64,000 bases of DNA from Nematopogon swammerdamellus (lineage: Eukaryota; Arthropoda; Insecta; Lepidoptera; Adelidae), in assembly GCA_946902875.1 (NCBI GenBank), contig OX336337.1:4526001-4590000 (forward strand), read 5' to 3'. Positions 1 through 9,937 of the stretch are shown one piece after another. Position 1 is the first letter of the stretch, and every line of letters begins with the position of its first letter. The notes below the pieces were generated by a model. It made no database searches and was not told where the DNA came from. It worked only from the letters and a program-made list of their open reading frames with translations. The position numbers were made by a program, and so were the translations under genes.

Positions 1-22
1 TGTTGTTGAAGTAAGCCAACCG

Positions 23-93
23 GTACTTAACCTGCGGAACGCCGACCACGCCTCCATTGTCGCTCTAACCAACTCAATTGCTCCGTGGTTGAA
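23..93 (-). repeat. degenerate tRNA-like SINE head (possible)
   Basis: On the minus strand a box-A-like GAGTTGGTTAGAGCG is followed about 45 nt later by GGTTAAGTACC, a weak box B. The spacing suits a tRNA-derived Pol III promoter, but box B is poor and no SINE body is recognised beyond it. It could be chance. Confidence 0.25.
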
Positions 94-347
94 TGAGTTG
101 CAATTTAGCTAAAACTCCATTCATCTAGCAAAAACAATCGAATTATCGAAAAAACGTAAAATAACTAACTGGAAAACTGGATTTAATTTTCTTATCCGTT
201 ATTCCGCGAAGTTTCTGAAGGTCCAATTCGCTAATGCTTTTCCATACTTTTCTTTTCATCTGTAAATTATCTCTTGACTCGATGAATGAATAATTACAAA
301 TGAATTAGCGAAACCTTCTGAACGAGACGCTAGTTACTAGTTTTAAT

Positions 348-371
348 TTATATATATATATATATATATAT
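348..371. repeat. (TA)n microsatellite
   Basis: An uninterrupted TA dinucleotide run. Flanking sequence to about 530 is AT-rich with nothing recognised. Confidence 0.85.
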
Positions 372-529
372 GTTTTAGTTTAGTTTTATGTATTTTATTC
401 ATATTGTAAATTATAAATGTATACGAAGTTACTAGTTATCTAGCTAGAGCATGGGCTGAAACATTGATTTGGTAAATGAGCGTTAATTTTTTTTAAAATT
501 AATATACCCAATAAAGCTCTTATTCGGTT

Positions 530-678
530 TAATGATACGTAAAAATAATTAAATCTATACCTAAAAATAACTAAATTAACTATAAAAATACATCGAACTA
601 TAAATAAAAATAATCGTCCGTAGGGATCATTAGCATGGTCCCCATGACTGAAGCGGCGTTCCCCCTCTGGATCGCCAG
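530..678 (-). pseudogene. 3' end of a retroelement-type gene (LAIQRGNAAS family), truncated
   Basis: The minus strand encodes LAIQRGNAASVMGTM, then IPTDDYFYL and a stop near 598, followed by an AT-rich 3' region. The same C-terminus occurs at 24955-25256 and, diverged, at 46384-46804. I associate the RISLAIQRGNAAS motif with the C-terminal part of reverse-transcriptase-bearing mobile-element proteins; that link is from memory and not checked. The copy stops abruptly at 679, where a Helitron fragment begins. Confidence 0.5.
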
Positions 679-975
679 ACCTTTATTTCGGTGGGCGGAA
701 CAATTCGGTTTGTATGAGAGACAGATCTTAGCATAGATGGAACTGAATTGTATTTAGCCTATCCTGTGTCCCGTATAATCAAATGTGCTTGTACTAAGTT
801 TCATTGAATTCGGATGATAGGTTTAAGAGTTATGAAGAAAAACATACATACATACAGAAAAGATTTAAAAAAAAATCGTAAATTCAGTTTTAGTATTATA
901 CATAGAGTCTACAGACGCAGTATCTCATAAAACAAAGTAACTTACTCCATGACAATCCCTTACAGATTTATTATT
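679..975 (-). mobile_element. Helitron 5' portion (non-autonomous), 3' end missing
   Basis: Shares with the Helitrons at 15392 and 28071 the module GGAACTGAATT...GCCTATCCTGTGTCCC, the ACATACATACATAC stretch, and the end reading (minus) ACTAATAATAAATCTGTAAG. The GCGAGCGAAGCCGCGGGC 3' end is absent because the copy is cut at 679. Confidence 0.6.
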
Positions 976-1004
976 AGTGGATGTCTTCCAAAGTTATGAT
1001 GTCT

Positions 1005-1085
1005 TATTTTTTATGGAAACTGACACGGTTGGCTACTTCACCTACAACATCCGCGACGTCAGCACATAACACTTGGTGATTCATG
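1005..1085 (-). mobile_element. SINE S1, 3' end fragment
   Basis: Minus strand shows the last ~75 bp of S1: TGTTGTAGGTGAAGTAGCC...GTGTCAGTTTCCATAAAA. It is 5'-truncated, as expected from incomplete reverse transcription. Confidence 0.8.
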
Positions 1086-2589
1086 TTTTAAAACATTAGG
1101 GCTCTTAGGGAACCGTCCAGTATACAGTTAAGAAGACAAAGAGAGCAGGCAGAGAGGGGTACAAACATGTCGCTATATTTCACTCAGCCGCGAGAGTTAC
1201 TACGTAACAGCCAGCGAGGAAAGTTAGCGAGCGACTGAGTTGCGTATCTTTTTGCGTTGATTGTGTTATACATGAAATTATATTAAACAAAATTTTTCTT
1301 TCTTTGTCAATAAACAATTTTGTACTGTTACTTTTAATGTTGTTACGTGTTAGTTTTTGCGTTAGTTTTTTTGTTATAATAACTGACATAGTATTGATGT
1401 GACGAAATTATGTATAATTAGGATAATTAGGACTGAGTACCTGAATAAAGAAATATTTTATTTTATTTATTTATATCTTGTAGGTATATTTATTTCATCT
1501 GTGTATATGTTTTTTTTTTAATATTATTATATTAGTTTTAGTGATAACTGTTTTAAAACTATTATTAAATTAAATCTAAAACCAAATTAATCGAACTAAA
1601 GCTACATAAAATTATAATTATCATAAAAGTAAATCCATAAATAACTTCAATACTTAGAATAAAGCTAAGTGCGAGCTGTAGGTATCTATCTAATGAGGTA
1701 TGTAATTTTATTTGCATTGTTTATTGTTTTATTAGTTTTAGTTTTATTTGTAATGTTAATGTTAGCTTACTTTGTATTTTAATTTGATCATGTTGTGTTT
1801 ATCCTTATGTAGGTATATACATTATGTAGTTCAATTCTCGTTACATAAATAAGTTTTGACTGTATAGAATGATTCTGTGTTGATAATTAAAAGAAAAATT
1901 TAAATCAAATAAGTGCCGTAAAGAGTTTAAACTAAATGTTCCAAGTACGTTAGCGCTGGTTCTCCTTTGTTAGTTTGAGAGCGATTTGTGAGGTCTTTAA
2001 AAGATAAATCGCTTGCGCATTTACGGTGCTCATTTTGACTTTTTTATTAACACTGAAAAATGCTGGCTATAAATATTCATATCTACAAATCACTGGTCCA
2101 TCGTGCTTTACGAAGCTCAGATAAAACGCTTCTGATTCGACGCATAGAAAAGAGAGCAAGAATAAAGAAGAAATCCGGTCAGAAAAATGATCCGGTCCGG
2201 TCTAGTAAAGAAAAAAAAAAACTGTCGGATTTCAGCGTATAATTGCTGGCAATTTTCTTCGATTTCGTTAACTTTAGGATTTTCTTAAAAGCCGCCTCGC
2301 CGCCGTCGCCGCCGCCGCCGTCGCCGATAGGGGATTTAGCCGAATCATCCGGTCCTTCTTGTCTGCCTTATGAACATGGATAAGAGAGGTGAGAGGCCTA
2401 AGGAAACTGGGTACGACACCACCAACTGGGGGCATATGTCATCGCAGCGGGCACGGCACTGAGTCAGTCGCGTCCACAAAAAGGTGGCGTCGCAACGCGC
2501 GTGGAGTTAAATAGTGCTTAAATAGAATATAATAGGAAAAAAACATACAGACGAATTGAGAACCTTCTCCTTTTTGGAAGTCGGTTCAT
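1086..2589. other. no gene or repeat recognised
   Basis: Mostly AT-rich. Around 1440-1470 GAATAAAGAAATATTTTATTTTATTT resembles an old LINE tail. At 1983-2016 GCGATTT and AAATCGC form a small inverted repeat. At 2290-2330 there is a GCC/GTC trinucleotide-rich patch. A 60-codon lysine-rich ORF at 2060-2242 has no recognisable domain and is not called. Confidence 0.5.
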
Positions 2590-2957
2590 AAAATAGAATA
2601 GAATAGGATAGAATAGGATAGAGTAGGATAGAGTAGGATAGAGCAGGATAGAGCAGGGTAGAGTGGATAGAGTAGGATAGAGTAGGATAGAGTAAGATAG
2701 AGTGGGATAGAGTAGAATAGAGTACAATATAGTAGAATAGAGTAGAATGGAGTAGAACATAGTTAAATAGAGTAGAAATATTAGAATAGAGTAGAATAGA
2801 ATAAAAATTATTGATTTCACACAAACATATTAACAAACAACGATACGCAAAGAAAACATACAGAAGAAAAATAGAAATATACGATAACTTACAGAGACAC
2901 AAAGGAACGCAAAGCACGCAAAGGGTGCCATATAAATATAAGTGATTTCTTCCAGTC
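2590..2957 (-). repeat. retroelement 3' tail extended into an ATTCTA/CTCTATC minisatellite
   Basis: On the minus strand AT-rich sequence ending GTGAAATCAATAATTTTT (about 2800-2957) runs into ~220 bp of degenerate 5-6 bp units (ATTCTACTCTATTCTA). Similar tails follow retroelement 3' ends at 20490 and 53095. The open frames across this block (LLYPTLSYSI repeats) are a by-product of the array, not protein. Confidence 0.6.
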
Positions 2958-3028
2958 AAATTTAGGGTGATGGGATTATTCCCATCACCCTAAATTTATT
3001 CTTCTTCACTTATGTGAAGAAGAATAAA
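2958..3028. other. two adjacent perfect hairpins with identical TTAT loops
   Basis: AAATTTAGGGTGATGGGA (2958-2975) pairs with 2980-2997, and TTTATTCTTCTTCAC (2995-3009) pairs with 3014-3028. Both loops read TTAT. The stems are 18 and 15 bp and overlap by 3 nt. This could be a cruciform-forming element or a foldback remnant. Confidence 0.8.
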
Positions 3029-3039
3029 GGCAAGGGTAG

Positions 3040-3182
3040 TTCATGCTCGATTGGTGGACTACGAAATCTGTAGCTGCACGATTTCGCCATCGCTGGAACA
3101 ATCTTCCTCCACCTTTGCGTGAAAAGCGCACTATATACTCTTTTCGAGCCGCCTTGGTTGTTGCAGTGCCAACGTTCTGACC
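3040..3182 (+). pseudogene. LINE reverse transcriptase C-terminal fragment
   Basis: The frame holds ARFRHRWNNLPPPLREKRTI then YSFRAALVV and a stop near 3180. The W-N-x-L-P-x-x-(L/I)-R...SF(R/K)xAL pattern is the usual C-terminus of CR1/Jockey-group LINE RTs. Only about 40 codons remain. It is too short to assign a clade. Confidence 0.5.
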
Positions 3183-3263
3183 TCTTGGGTTGAATCTCAT
3201 TAATAGTAATTAATTTCTTTTTTGTAATAATGTTTGTCTTATATAGTCGGTAGTGTAATTAAT

Positions 3264-3429
3264 GTCCATATCAGGTGAGGAAAGCGAATCGTTCTTTTCC
3301 ATTTCATCATCTTCATCAGAAGATGATTTTTTTAGTGAATCTAGCACCGAATATACTCCGTTAGATGAGAAACTTACTTCTGTCTTCGCTCAACACCCAA
3401 GGAATTTCAACTTTGTGCTTATTGTAACG
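3264..3429 (+). CDS. exon-like ORF with Ser/Asp/Glu-rich N-terminus, unknown function
   Basis: ATG at 3264 opens 55 codons beginning MSISGEESESF with a SSSSSEDDFF acidic-serine run. The ORF reads into AC|GTAAGTAGG, a near-consensus splice donor at 3430, so it could be a first coding exon. No downstream exon was found and no domain is visible. It may be a broken transposon gene. Codon content is plausible but the call is weak. Confidence 0.2.
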
Positions 3430-3649
3430 TAAGTAGGTCTTTTATTTTTGTTGTATTTTATTTATTTCTCACTTAAATGTTGCTGTACCAGTTCTGGTTA
3501 ATTTTCCATATTTATGATAAATTTAGGTTTTTAGTGTTTTTGGTAGGAATTAAAGGTTATCTTTCTTTTTTGTTATTTACTTAACAGATTCTAACAATTG
3601 TTTTTTCTTATCAATGTATGTCTAGCCTGTAAGTAAAATAAATGTATTT

Positions 3650-3805
3650 CACGGCAAAATGGGTTCAACTGAAAATCAGCGCAATACGTTATCTATTGCA
3701 CACGCTGAGTTGAGCCCAATTTGTCGCCAATATTGCTTAATTATTGTGTTGTATTTTTAAATTGTAATCCGAAATGGCGACAAATAAACGTTTCATTTCA
3801 TTTCA
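3650..3805 (+). mobile_element. retroelement 3' end with (TTTCA)n tail
   Basis: Contains GCTGAGTTGAGCCCAATTTG, a repeat-like motif, then GCGACAAATAAACG (AATAAA signal) and TTTCATTTCATTTCATC. The pentamer tail after a polyadenylation-type signal suggests a LINE terminus. The coding part is not present. Confidence 0.4.
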
Positions 3806-3884
3806 TCGTTTTACTAGAAATTGGAGCTAGTAATACCTCCTTTCGCCTCTCTTCTCCAGGCTCATGACTAAACAAACGTGCATA

Positions 3885-4359
3885 GTACTGCAGAGTCAGC
3901 AAGATCATTTGGAAAATGCCTAACGCAAAGAATTCAAAATCACACAAGAGTTATCAACAAGTCGAAAACGTAAATGTACTCGTATAATATGGTGTCACAC
4001 AAAGTCGAGATTACAATAATAACATCTACATATCTCTATCGCACTTGTCTAGTATTATATCTTGTATTTTTGTGTCTCTATAATATTCAATTTGGAATCT
4101 TTAAAGTTGACAGAACGCAGGAGTTTGCTTGCTTGACACACTCTGGAAGATGCAACTGTTCGACATTTAGAGAGCGAACGGACGGAATTACGACCCGGTG
4201 GCGAAATGTATTGTATGTATACTAATGAAGAATCCTGTATCATAGATGACGTTGAGGACGCAGTAAAATGTATGCAGTCTGCAATTGAACGGGAAGATTC
4301 TGATTCTCCCTGTAGTTCCTCTTCAAATAAAATACTTTTGGACGATTCCAAGATGTAAT
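3885..4359 (+). pseudogene. degraded ORF of unknown mobile element (possible)
   Basis: GCAGAGTCAGCAAGATCATT precedes an ATG at 3917 (MPNAKNSKSHKSYQQ...). Further down an open frame 4137-4359 reads HTLEDATVRHLESERTELRP, then an acidic stretch ending LLDDSKM and a stop. The leader GCAGAGTCAGCAAGA recurs at 4579 ahead of another ATG at 4606, so two diverged copies of one 5' region lie here. A gag-like origin is only a guess. Confidence 0.22.
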
Positions 4360-4517
4360 CAGGATCAATATTCAAAGTACATGTTGTAATTATCGTGTCT
4401 CGGCCTAAACTGCAGACAATATTTTTCCAAGCTAAAAGTCACAACAAAAATCCTCGCATTCGAAACATTCGACTGTAAATATTCATATTTGAATAGCATA
4501 GATCGACTCTATTGCAA

Positions 4518-4686
4518 AAGTATAAAATCTCGCGCTGGCTAACTGCCAGTGCACAATTCTACTCTTTTGGCTTCTTTGTGCAGAGTCAGCAAGAACATTC
4601 GGAAAATGGCCACCACAAAAGGTGGTCTCATCGAATCGGGCCGGTCGTTGCCCGGCCTCCCTGTTGGCGATCGTGATTGCGTCTAA
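4518..4686 (+). promoter_or_regulatory. candidate TATA/Inr core promoter with short leader and ATG
   Basis: TATAAAA near 4521 is followed about 28 bp later by CCAGTGCAC, close to the arthropod initiator TCAGT. Downstream is the repeated leader GCAGAGTCAGCAAGA and an ATG at 4606 that opens only 27 codons. The arrangement suits the 5' end of a retroelement. No transcript evidence exists. Confidence 0.25.
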
Positions 4687-4727
4687 ATACATCGATATTT
4701 TTTTCTAGAGTACATATTAGTACCAAC

Positions 4728-4872
4728 CACCTCACTGAATGAAAGGTCGTTCGGCACGACCAAATAGAAGGACTGACATGGTACTTAGCTCACCAAGGTG
4801 TGATGGGATGACATCACTGATGTAGTAGGTGATGTATCCAACTGTATGTGTCAGGTTCCATAAAAATAATTA
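4728..4872 (+). mobile_element. SINE S1, internally deleted
   Basis: Carries the S1 body landmarks ACTGAATGAAAGGTCG, GGACTGACATGG, TGATGTAGTAGGTGATGTA and a terminal CAGGTTCCATAAAAA. The 5' part and a central piece are missing. An S2 copy follows within 20 bp. Confidence 0.7.
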
Positions 4873-4888
4873 TATCACATACAAGAAG

Positions 4889-5395
4889 AAATGGTGCGCT
4901 CTGGCCGAGTGGTCTGGGCGTCGCGTCGTCGGCTTCTCGTGCGAGAGGTCCGAGGTTCGAGTCAGGTCGGCGTGTACCAATGTGTTTTTTCTGGTGGAAA
5001 ATGTACGTACGTACCTACACCTGCTGCTTCACCTTTCGAAACCGGAGTAAAATTGTATGTCCTTGCCCCTTACTAAGGCAGGCTAAAATTGTAGCCGATC
5101 GGGTTGATACCTACCACCGTACTGGATGTAAGATGGCCACATAGCAGCCTCGGCTGTGTTCTCCCCTAGTCCGTATGGCCAGCAATTCAAAGGGTATTTC
5201 TCCGGTACGGCACCTACCTTCTTGGAGGTGATATTGGCTGGTCGGATCATGCTTTTTTTATTTTTATTTATGGAAACTGACACGGTTGACTACATCACCT
5301 ACAACATCCGTGATGTCAGCCCATAACACCTTGGTGAACTAGGTGCCATGTCAGTGATCTGGCCTCTCTGACTCATCAGCCATGAATACCGTATT
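4889..5395 (+). mobile_element. SINE S2, full length, interrupted by S1
   Basis: Opens with a tRNA-Ser/Leu-like head: box A TGGCCGAGTGG (4907) and box B GAGGTTCGAGTCAGG (4951). The body holds the core AGGCAGGCTAAAATTG...GGGTTGATACCTACCACCG and then GCAGCCTCGGCTGTGTTCTC. The tail (GACTCATCAGCC...ATTACATAAA, 5360-5395) lies beyond a nested S1 insertion at 5253-5356. Confidence 0.85.
5253..5356 (-). mobile_element. SINE S1 3' fragment nested in S2
   Basis: Minus-strand S1 terminus (CACTGACATGGCACC...GTCAGTTTCCATAAA plus A/T-rich tail) sits between GATCATGC and CTGGCCTCTCTGACTC of the host S2. In intact S2 those flanks are continuous. Confidence 0.85.
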
Positions 5396-5699
5396 ACATA
5401 AAACTATTCTAGATTCATACGAGATAGTTACTGGCCATTCTATCCAGAGATATCGTGGCGATCCCCCCGGGCGGCGCGCGCGTGGACGGACGCACTTGAG
5501 CGGCGCGCTCTCGACTTCCTAATTGACGTCCGGGGTGTTGTTGCGCGGTAACACGTCGTCACACGACCCCAACCCCCACACGGACACACCCCCTATGATC
5601 AGAATGTCGATGCCACTGCTGCGTCACGTACGGCACCTGTATCCGTCCGTACGCACAGAGCCGTGCGAGTTCGTGCGACAGTATGCGATGTAATACATG
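5396..5699. other. GC-rich unassigned stretch
   Basis: 5455-5660 is CpG-rich (CCCCCGGGCGGCGCGCGCG and similar) without an ORF or recognised repeat. Nothing else is seen. Confidence 0.4.
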
Positions 5700-5946
5700 T
5701 AAAACCCTTCTTACCTTACTAGGTGGTAGGGTTTATCCCGCCCGGGTTGGTATCACCGGACTGAATGAAACGTCGTCGGTCGAAACGGCTATGTAAATAA
5801 TTCGTGTTTTCCATCCAGTTCAGTGTAGCCGACATGAAATGAAGAGAAGCACTGACATGGCATCTAGTTCACCCGGTGTTATGGGTTGATATCACGGATG
5901 TTGTAGGCGATGTAGCCAACCGTGTCAGTTTCCATAAAAAAAAAAT
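5700..5946 (+). mobile_element. SINE S1, head missing
   Basis: Starts at CCTTCTTACCTTACTAGGTG and runs through the core hairpin (GGTGGTAGG...GGGTTGGTATCACCG), AAACGGCTATG, GTCCAGTTCAGTGTAGCC-like sequence and the tail GTGTCAGTTTCC followed by ATA8+. Confidence 0.88.
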
Positions 5947-6084
5947 CGTGAACCACCGAACAATACAACTTTTTTACGCTTGGCCCGAAACGTCGAGCCA
6001 CATAGCTCGTTAATAACCGTGAGTAAAGCTGTTTTGTTCTAAAAATAATGTCTAACAACCACGGTAATTTAAAAATACGGTAAA

Positions 6085-6124
6085 TAAAAAAAAGTTGTAT
6101 TATATTATAATACAACTTTTTTTT
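6085..6124. other. palindrome in AT-rich sequence
   Basis: AAAAAAAGTTGTATTATA pairs with TATAATACAACTTTTTTT. It abuts the 3' tail of the LA copy, so part of one arm may be the LINE A-tail. Confidence 0.6.
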
Positions 6125-6660
6125 TATAGAAAGCGCGACATATGGCGCCGAGCCCCCCATGATGTGTCTAACGACGCCCATGGACATCCGGTGGTATATC
6201 GAAGTTGCGAATGCCATACCGGCATGACAGGTGCCTATTCACGCCCCTCTTGAAGGACCCGAGACTGTACTTGGAGGGAAATATATGGGCAAGGAGAGCG
6301 TTCCAGAGTTTTAGAGTACTTTCTGCATCGCCATCCAATAAACGACACTGACATCCTCAATCCAGATTCCTTAGTCCACAGCAAAGTGTTCGCCTCGCCT
6401 ATTTGTTGGATAGAGTATTTCCTACTAAATATTTCATCGGCCACTCCTTGCACCTGCGTCCTGCCCGAGGTTTCACTGTGGCGGCAATACGAGAACTTTC
6501 TAATCCAACATTTGTGAAGGAAATCGCAATGAGACGCCTCGCGACTCGCCCCTGAATAATGGATGACGTCTGAGCTGGGTAACGAGTTCAGGGGCCAACT
6601 ATTCCAAGTAATGCACGAACACTTTGATTCAAACTTCGCGAAGTAGAACATGCGAACGTG
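6110..6660 (-). pseudogene. LINE LA: RT C-terminus and 3' end
   Basis: Minus strand 6330 to about 6190 encodes KLWNALLAHIFPSKYSLGSF then KRGVNRHL, the C-terminal RT pattern WNxLPxxxFPxxYxLxxFKxxVxxxL of Jockey/CR1/R1-group LINEs. It continues to a 3' tail GCGCGACATATGG-type ending CTTTCTATAAAAA at 6125. Sequence from 6331 to 6660 is probably the upstream RT region but is too frameshifted to read. The gene is dead and 5'-truncated. Confidence 0.6.
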
Positions 6661-6719
6661 AATTATGTTTGTATGTGTGTCCTAATCTATAACCTAATCT
6701 AACCTATTTAAATATTTTG

Positions 6720-6822
6720 GGAGTGGATGGATGAGAAAAGCGGTAGACCGCGTGTGGTGGCGCGCCTTGGGAGGCCTATGTCCAGCAGTGGACCAATACA
6801 GGCTGATGATGATGATGATGAA
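6720..6822 (+). mobile_element. RTE-type LINE 3' end with (TGA)n tail
   Basis: Reads GATGAGAAAAGCGGTAGACC...GGCCTATGTCCAGCAGTGG...CAGGCTGATGATGATGATG. Related copies are at 10448, 17433 and 33432. A trinucleotide tail instead of poly-A is typical of RTE elements. The encoded tail resembles EAYVQQ(W/R)T. Confidence 0.7.
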
Positions 6823-6899
6823 ATATTACACTTTACTTATGCGGTGGAATTATTACGGGATGCAATTTATTGAAGTCAAACTTACATAATTTACGTACC

Positions 6900-7080
6900 T
6901 ACACAGCAACGTATAAGATTTCTGTAGAGCGTAAACTCTGGGACGCTCTATATTTTCTCCCAAATACAGTCTTGGGTCCTTCATTAACAAGTGGCGTAAA
7001 TATGCATCTGTCAGGTGGGTATGGCATTCGCAACCGCTGCAAACTGAATGTCCATTGCCCGTGGCTCTTCCGTAATTCTT
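6900..7080 (+). pseudogene. LINE LA 3' fragment, diverged
   Basis: Encodes KLWDALYFLPNTVLGPSLTS then GVNMHLSGGYGIRN, clearly a relative of the LA C-terminus at 6190-6330. It has no usable start or upstream RT motifs. Confidence 0.55.
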
Positions 7081-7194
7081 TTGTTTGTATGTAACAGGTC
7101 GTCACATAGAGCGCCTAGTTGAAAAAATCCTTTCGGTGTTTTTCTTCATCGAAGTGACGGATACAAACGTTGTGTTAATAAATTAGACGACGAC

Positions 7195-7322
7195 CTTTTC
7201 GTCCGCTTTGAAGCTGTCATAGCGCCTCTCTGAGCGTGGTTTCGCGAGGAGTGGTGTTATTGGCTGTGCCGGATCTTCTATTGACCTTTTAGACACAGCT
7301 ACAATAGGCGGCTGTCTATAAA
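7195..7322 (+). mobile_element. LINE LB 3' tail, diverged
   Basis: Contains CTCTGAGCGTGGTTTCGCGA, the LB 3'-UTR signature, then ACACAGCTACAATAGG and GTCTATAAAAAAATAAA. Confidence 0.6.
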
Positions 7323-7634
7323 AAAATAAAATACAAATTTTACAAAAATTATAAAAACATTATTGATACGCCTGGGATTAATTAGATCCTTCCGCATGTT
7401 CGTTACGTACGTCGTGCATAGGTTGGAATCGTCTTGCAAGCGAGACGCGGGGGCGGTCGCTCGCAGGTATATTCAGAAAAGCTGATTTTGTTATTGTATA
7501 GCCTCAACAGGTTGGCTACACAGAACCTCTTCTCCACTCGCTAACTCCCTAGTGACAGGGTGTCTCTTGCAGTATCTTAAAAGGACTTGCTTGCCTTTTT
7601 TGTTTTGCATATTTAACACGTTTAAGAAAAATCT
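7323..7634. other. nothing recognised
   Basis: AT-rich at first, then a mixed stretch around 7380-7560 without ORF, repeat or structure that I recognise. Confidence 0.4.
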
Positions 7635-8000
7635 GCTAAGTGCGAGTTTTACTCGCGCACGGAGGTTTCCGTATCTATCCGCTATTATCCGCCTATCTTT
7701 TGTCTTTCAAAAATGCAATATATAAAAGCCTGTGGCGCCATCTATCATTCAATAGTGTGACTAATCGATTTTTCAGACGTTTGTTGTATGGGAGCCCCCC
7801 TGAATTTTTAACATGTTCTTATTTTTTTATTCTTATTTATTGTAATATCCGCCATAGTAAAACATATTCTGTGAAAATTTCAACGGGCTACCTATTACGA
7901 TTCAAGAGATACAGCCCTCGGACAGACGTACGTGCGGACGGACGGACGGCGGAGGCTTAGTAATAGGCTTCCGTACGGGATACGGAAACCTAAAAAAACA
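7635..8000 (+). mobile_element. MINE-type repeat, near full length
   Basis: Starts AAGTGCGAGTTTTACTCGCG, passes GGCGCCATCTA, TTGTATGGGAGCCCCCC, ATCCGCCATAGTAAAACATA and CAACGGGCTACCTATTACG, then a (GGAC)n tract at 7920-7950 and the end TTCCGTACGGGATACGG. The adjoining (GTCY)n array is the feature of lepidopteran MINE repeats (established knowledge). Other copies are at 26918, 27058, 32843, 35108, 37085 and 55318. Confidence 0.8.
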
Positions 8001-8021
8001 TAAGTAGTTCTCTCATAATCT

Positions 8022-8712
8022 CTGTTTCTACTTCTTATAAAATGGAACGTCTGTCTGTATGTATGTTTGAAGTAAACTTCAGAACCATTGAACAGATTTT
8101 GATGCGGTTTGCACCAATGGGAAAAGTAATTCTTGATACTCACTATAGGCTATAGCTATCACGCTAAATAGCCTTAGGGCTGAGCAGTATCAAAGAAAGT
8201 ATGTTATGAACGGGAGAGAGATAATATGAGAGAAGCGATCGTTTATTTGCTATTAAACCGATTTATTGTATATTGTATATTGTTTATTAAGCATTCATTA
8301 GACAGCATGACTGTACTCGAATTTGTTACGATTTGTTCTATACGATTCGATTACACCCACGAAGAAGAACCGGTAAGAAACTTCGCAGGGTTTTTTTTTC
8401 ATAATCATTTTTACAAGCATTTAGTGACTATCCACATAATAACACCGCCTACAGTCGATTGAAAATACAGCTTGAGAGCAAGATCAAAAACATATTTTTG
8501 TTTTGTTTTTGAAGTTCTGACTGCAAGGACTTAATTAAGTGGATCAGGTGTAAACAGCCTTTGTCAAATTTTTGATACGACATTTGTATCAACTCAATAA
8601 TGTTAGTAATAAGTATACATACTACAACGTAGTATTGTCAAATACTACCGTAGTATAGTACCGTATAGTAGTCTACCGCGAGCGAAGCCGCGGACTGAAG
8701 CTAGTATTGGAT
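8022..8712 (+). mobile_element. Helitron-like element(s), non-autonomous
   Basis: 8022-8185 (CTTATAAAATGGAACGTCTG...ACTATAGGCTATAGCTATCA) matches the Helitron at 14378, and the end GCGAGCGAAGCCGCGG with CTAG at about 8701 supplies a Helitron 3' end. The middle differs, so this may be two fragments. 8335-8395 contains a motif (AAGAAGAACCGG...GAAACTTCGCAGGG) that recurs at 44857 and 63515. Confidence 0.55.
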
Positions 8713-9069
8713 AAATGATGAGGAGTATGAATTGCTGGCGTCAATATCTTATTTATGCAAGGGGGCAAAAAGACTTTTAAAATATTTCATTCCGAATCCT
8801 AAAAAGGGCATATTTTCGGACCCATCGTTGTTATGGCCATCCTATAAACCTTCTCGAAGAAAGACCCGAAAGTCCCTTATTCCATGGGAGAACAAGGGTC
8901 CGATACTGCATCCCTAGAAGGGAAGTGGATACGAAAGGCAAAACCTCAAACGGGATTCAAGTCGTTTTACTCGCGCGAACCTCCCAGTCAATCGGTTGGG
9001 ACTGATCTCTCGCTGGTACCAAAATAGAGAAAATCTTTTTGTCGACGTACACCTTCCCTTTCGGCTAAC

Positions 9070-9126
9070 TTACTTCGTTGTTTTTAAATACGAATTTCAC
9101 GCGAGCGAAGCCGCGGGCAAACGCTA
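9070..9126 (+). mobile_element. Helitron 3' end
   Basis: TTTCACGCGAGCGAAGCCGC followed by GGGCAAACGCTAG|T, the terminal signature seen in all Helitron copies here. Its 5' extent is unclear. 8715-9069 may belong to it (a CCTTCTCGAAGAAAG-like motif at 8848) but is otherwise unassigned. Confidence 0.65.
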
Positions 9127-9296
9127 GTTTTTTCAATAAATATTTTTTCACGGAGTGTCTTAACTTAATAAATAAAATGCCCAAATCTCACAATAATGTG
9201 GACACTAAGCGCCGCAAAACTGGGCATTTATCTGCCGTATAAGCGGATAACGCGCGTGCGAGTGTTTATCGACTGCGACCCATAAAACGCCTCCTA

Positions 9297-9937
9297 CGCC
9301 GCCGCCGCCGCGTATTTGGAAAATATACCTTTACCCAACGCTCCATAGTGTTGAGCTCGGGTATACATTCAAGAAGTAGCAAAGCAAGTTTGTCACTTGA
9401 AAATATACCCGAGCGCAACACTTTTTTTGGGTATACTTTCAAGTACCTAACGAAACTCCGCTTGGCTTCCTTTAATGTATACCCGATCCCAACACGATGA
9501 TGCTGTTATTAATATTCCGCATGAGGGAGGGAAAGTGGTATGAGTGATGTTTTGGTGGTTTAAAAAAAAATAACCAGGGTTAACATAAAGAAGATGCGTC
9601 GCTAATTAACCCTAACCTAATGTTGAGGAGGCGCTTAGAGTTTTTGTTTGTCAATTAAATGTTCTTTCCTTTTTCCTTCCTCCGAGAGACCGAAGATCGC
9701 CGTGCCGTCGCGTTGACGTCGGGTATATTTTAAAGTGCCTGCGCGCGCTTTCCTGCATTTGAAAGCATACCCGACTCCAGCGCGTTCAGTGACGTCACAA
9801 ATGTTAGGTGAAGGTACATTTTAAAGGGCTTAATTTTCACTTTCTTTGTTTGAAAATATACCCGATGCTAGCGCGGCTAGTGACGTCACGAGCGTTGGGT
9901 AAAGATATATTTTCCAAATAAGCGCCGCCGCCGCCGG
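9297..9937. repeat. foldback element made of hairpin modules
   Basis: Terminal inverted repeats of ~45 bp (CGTATTTGGAAAATATACC at 9311; its complement near 9902) lie next to GCC trinucleotide runs on both sides. Inside are four hairpins at 9355-9412, 9428-9486, 9718-9774 and 9806-9864, each with arms based on CGGGTATA(T/C)TTT(C/A)AA. CRE-like GTGACGTCAC occurs at 9789 and 9879. 9490-9717 between modules 2 and 3 is unrelated. No ORF. Confidence 0.75.

Noticed and set aside
2507..2959. 150-codon minus ORF rich in LLYPTLSYSI
   Set aside because: Generated by the ATTCTA-type minisatellite.
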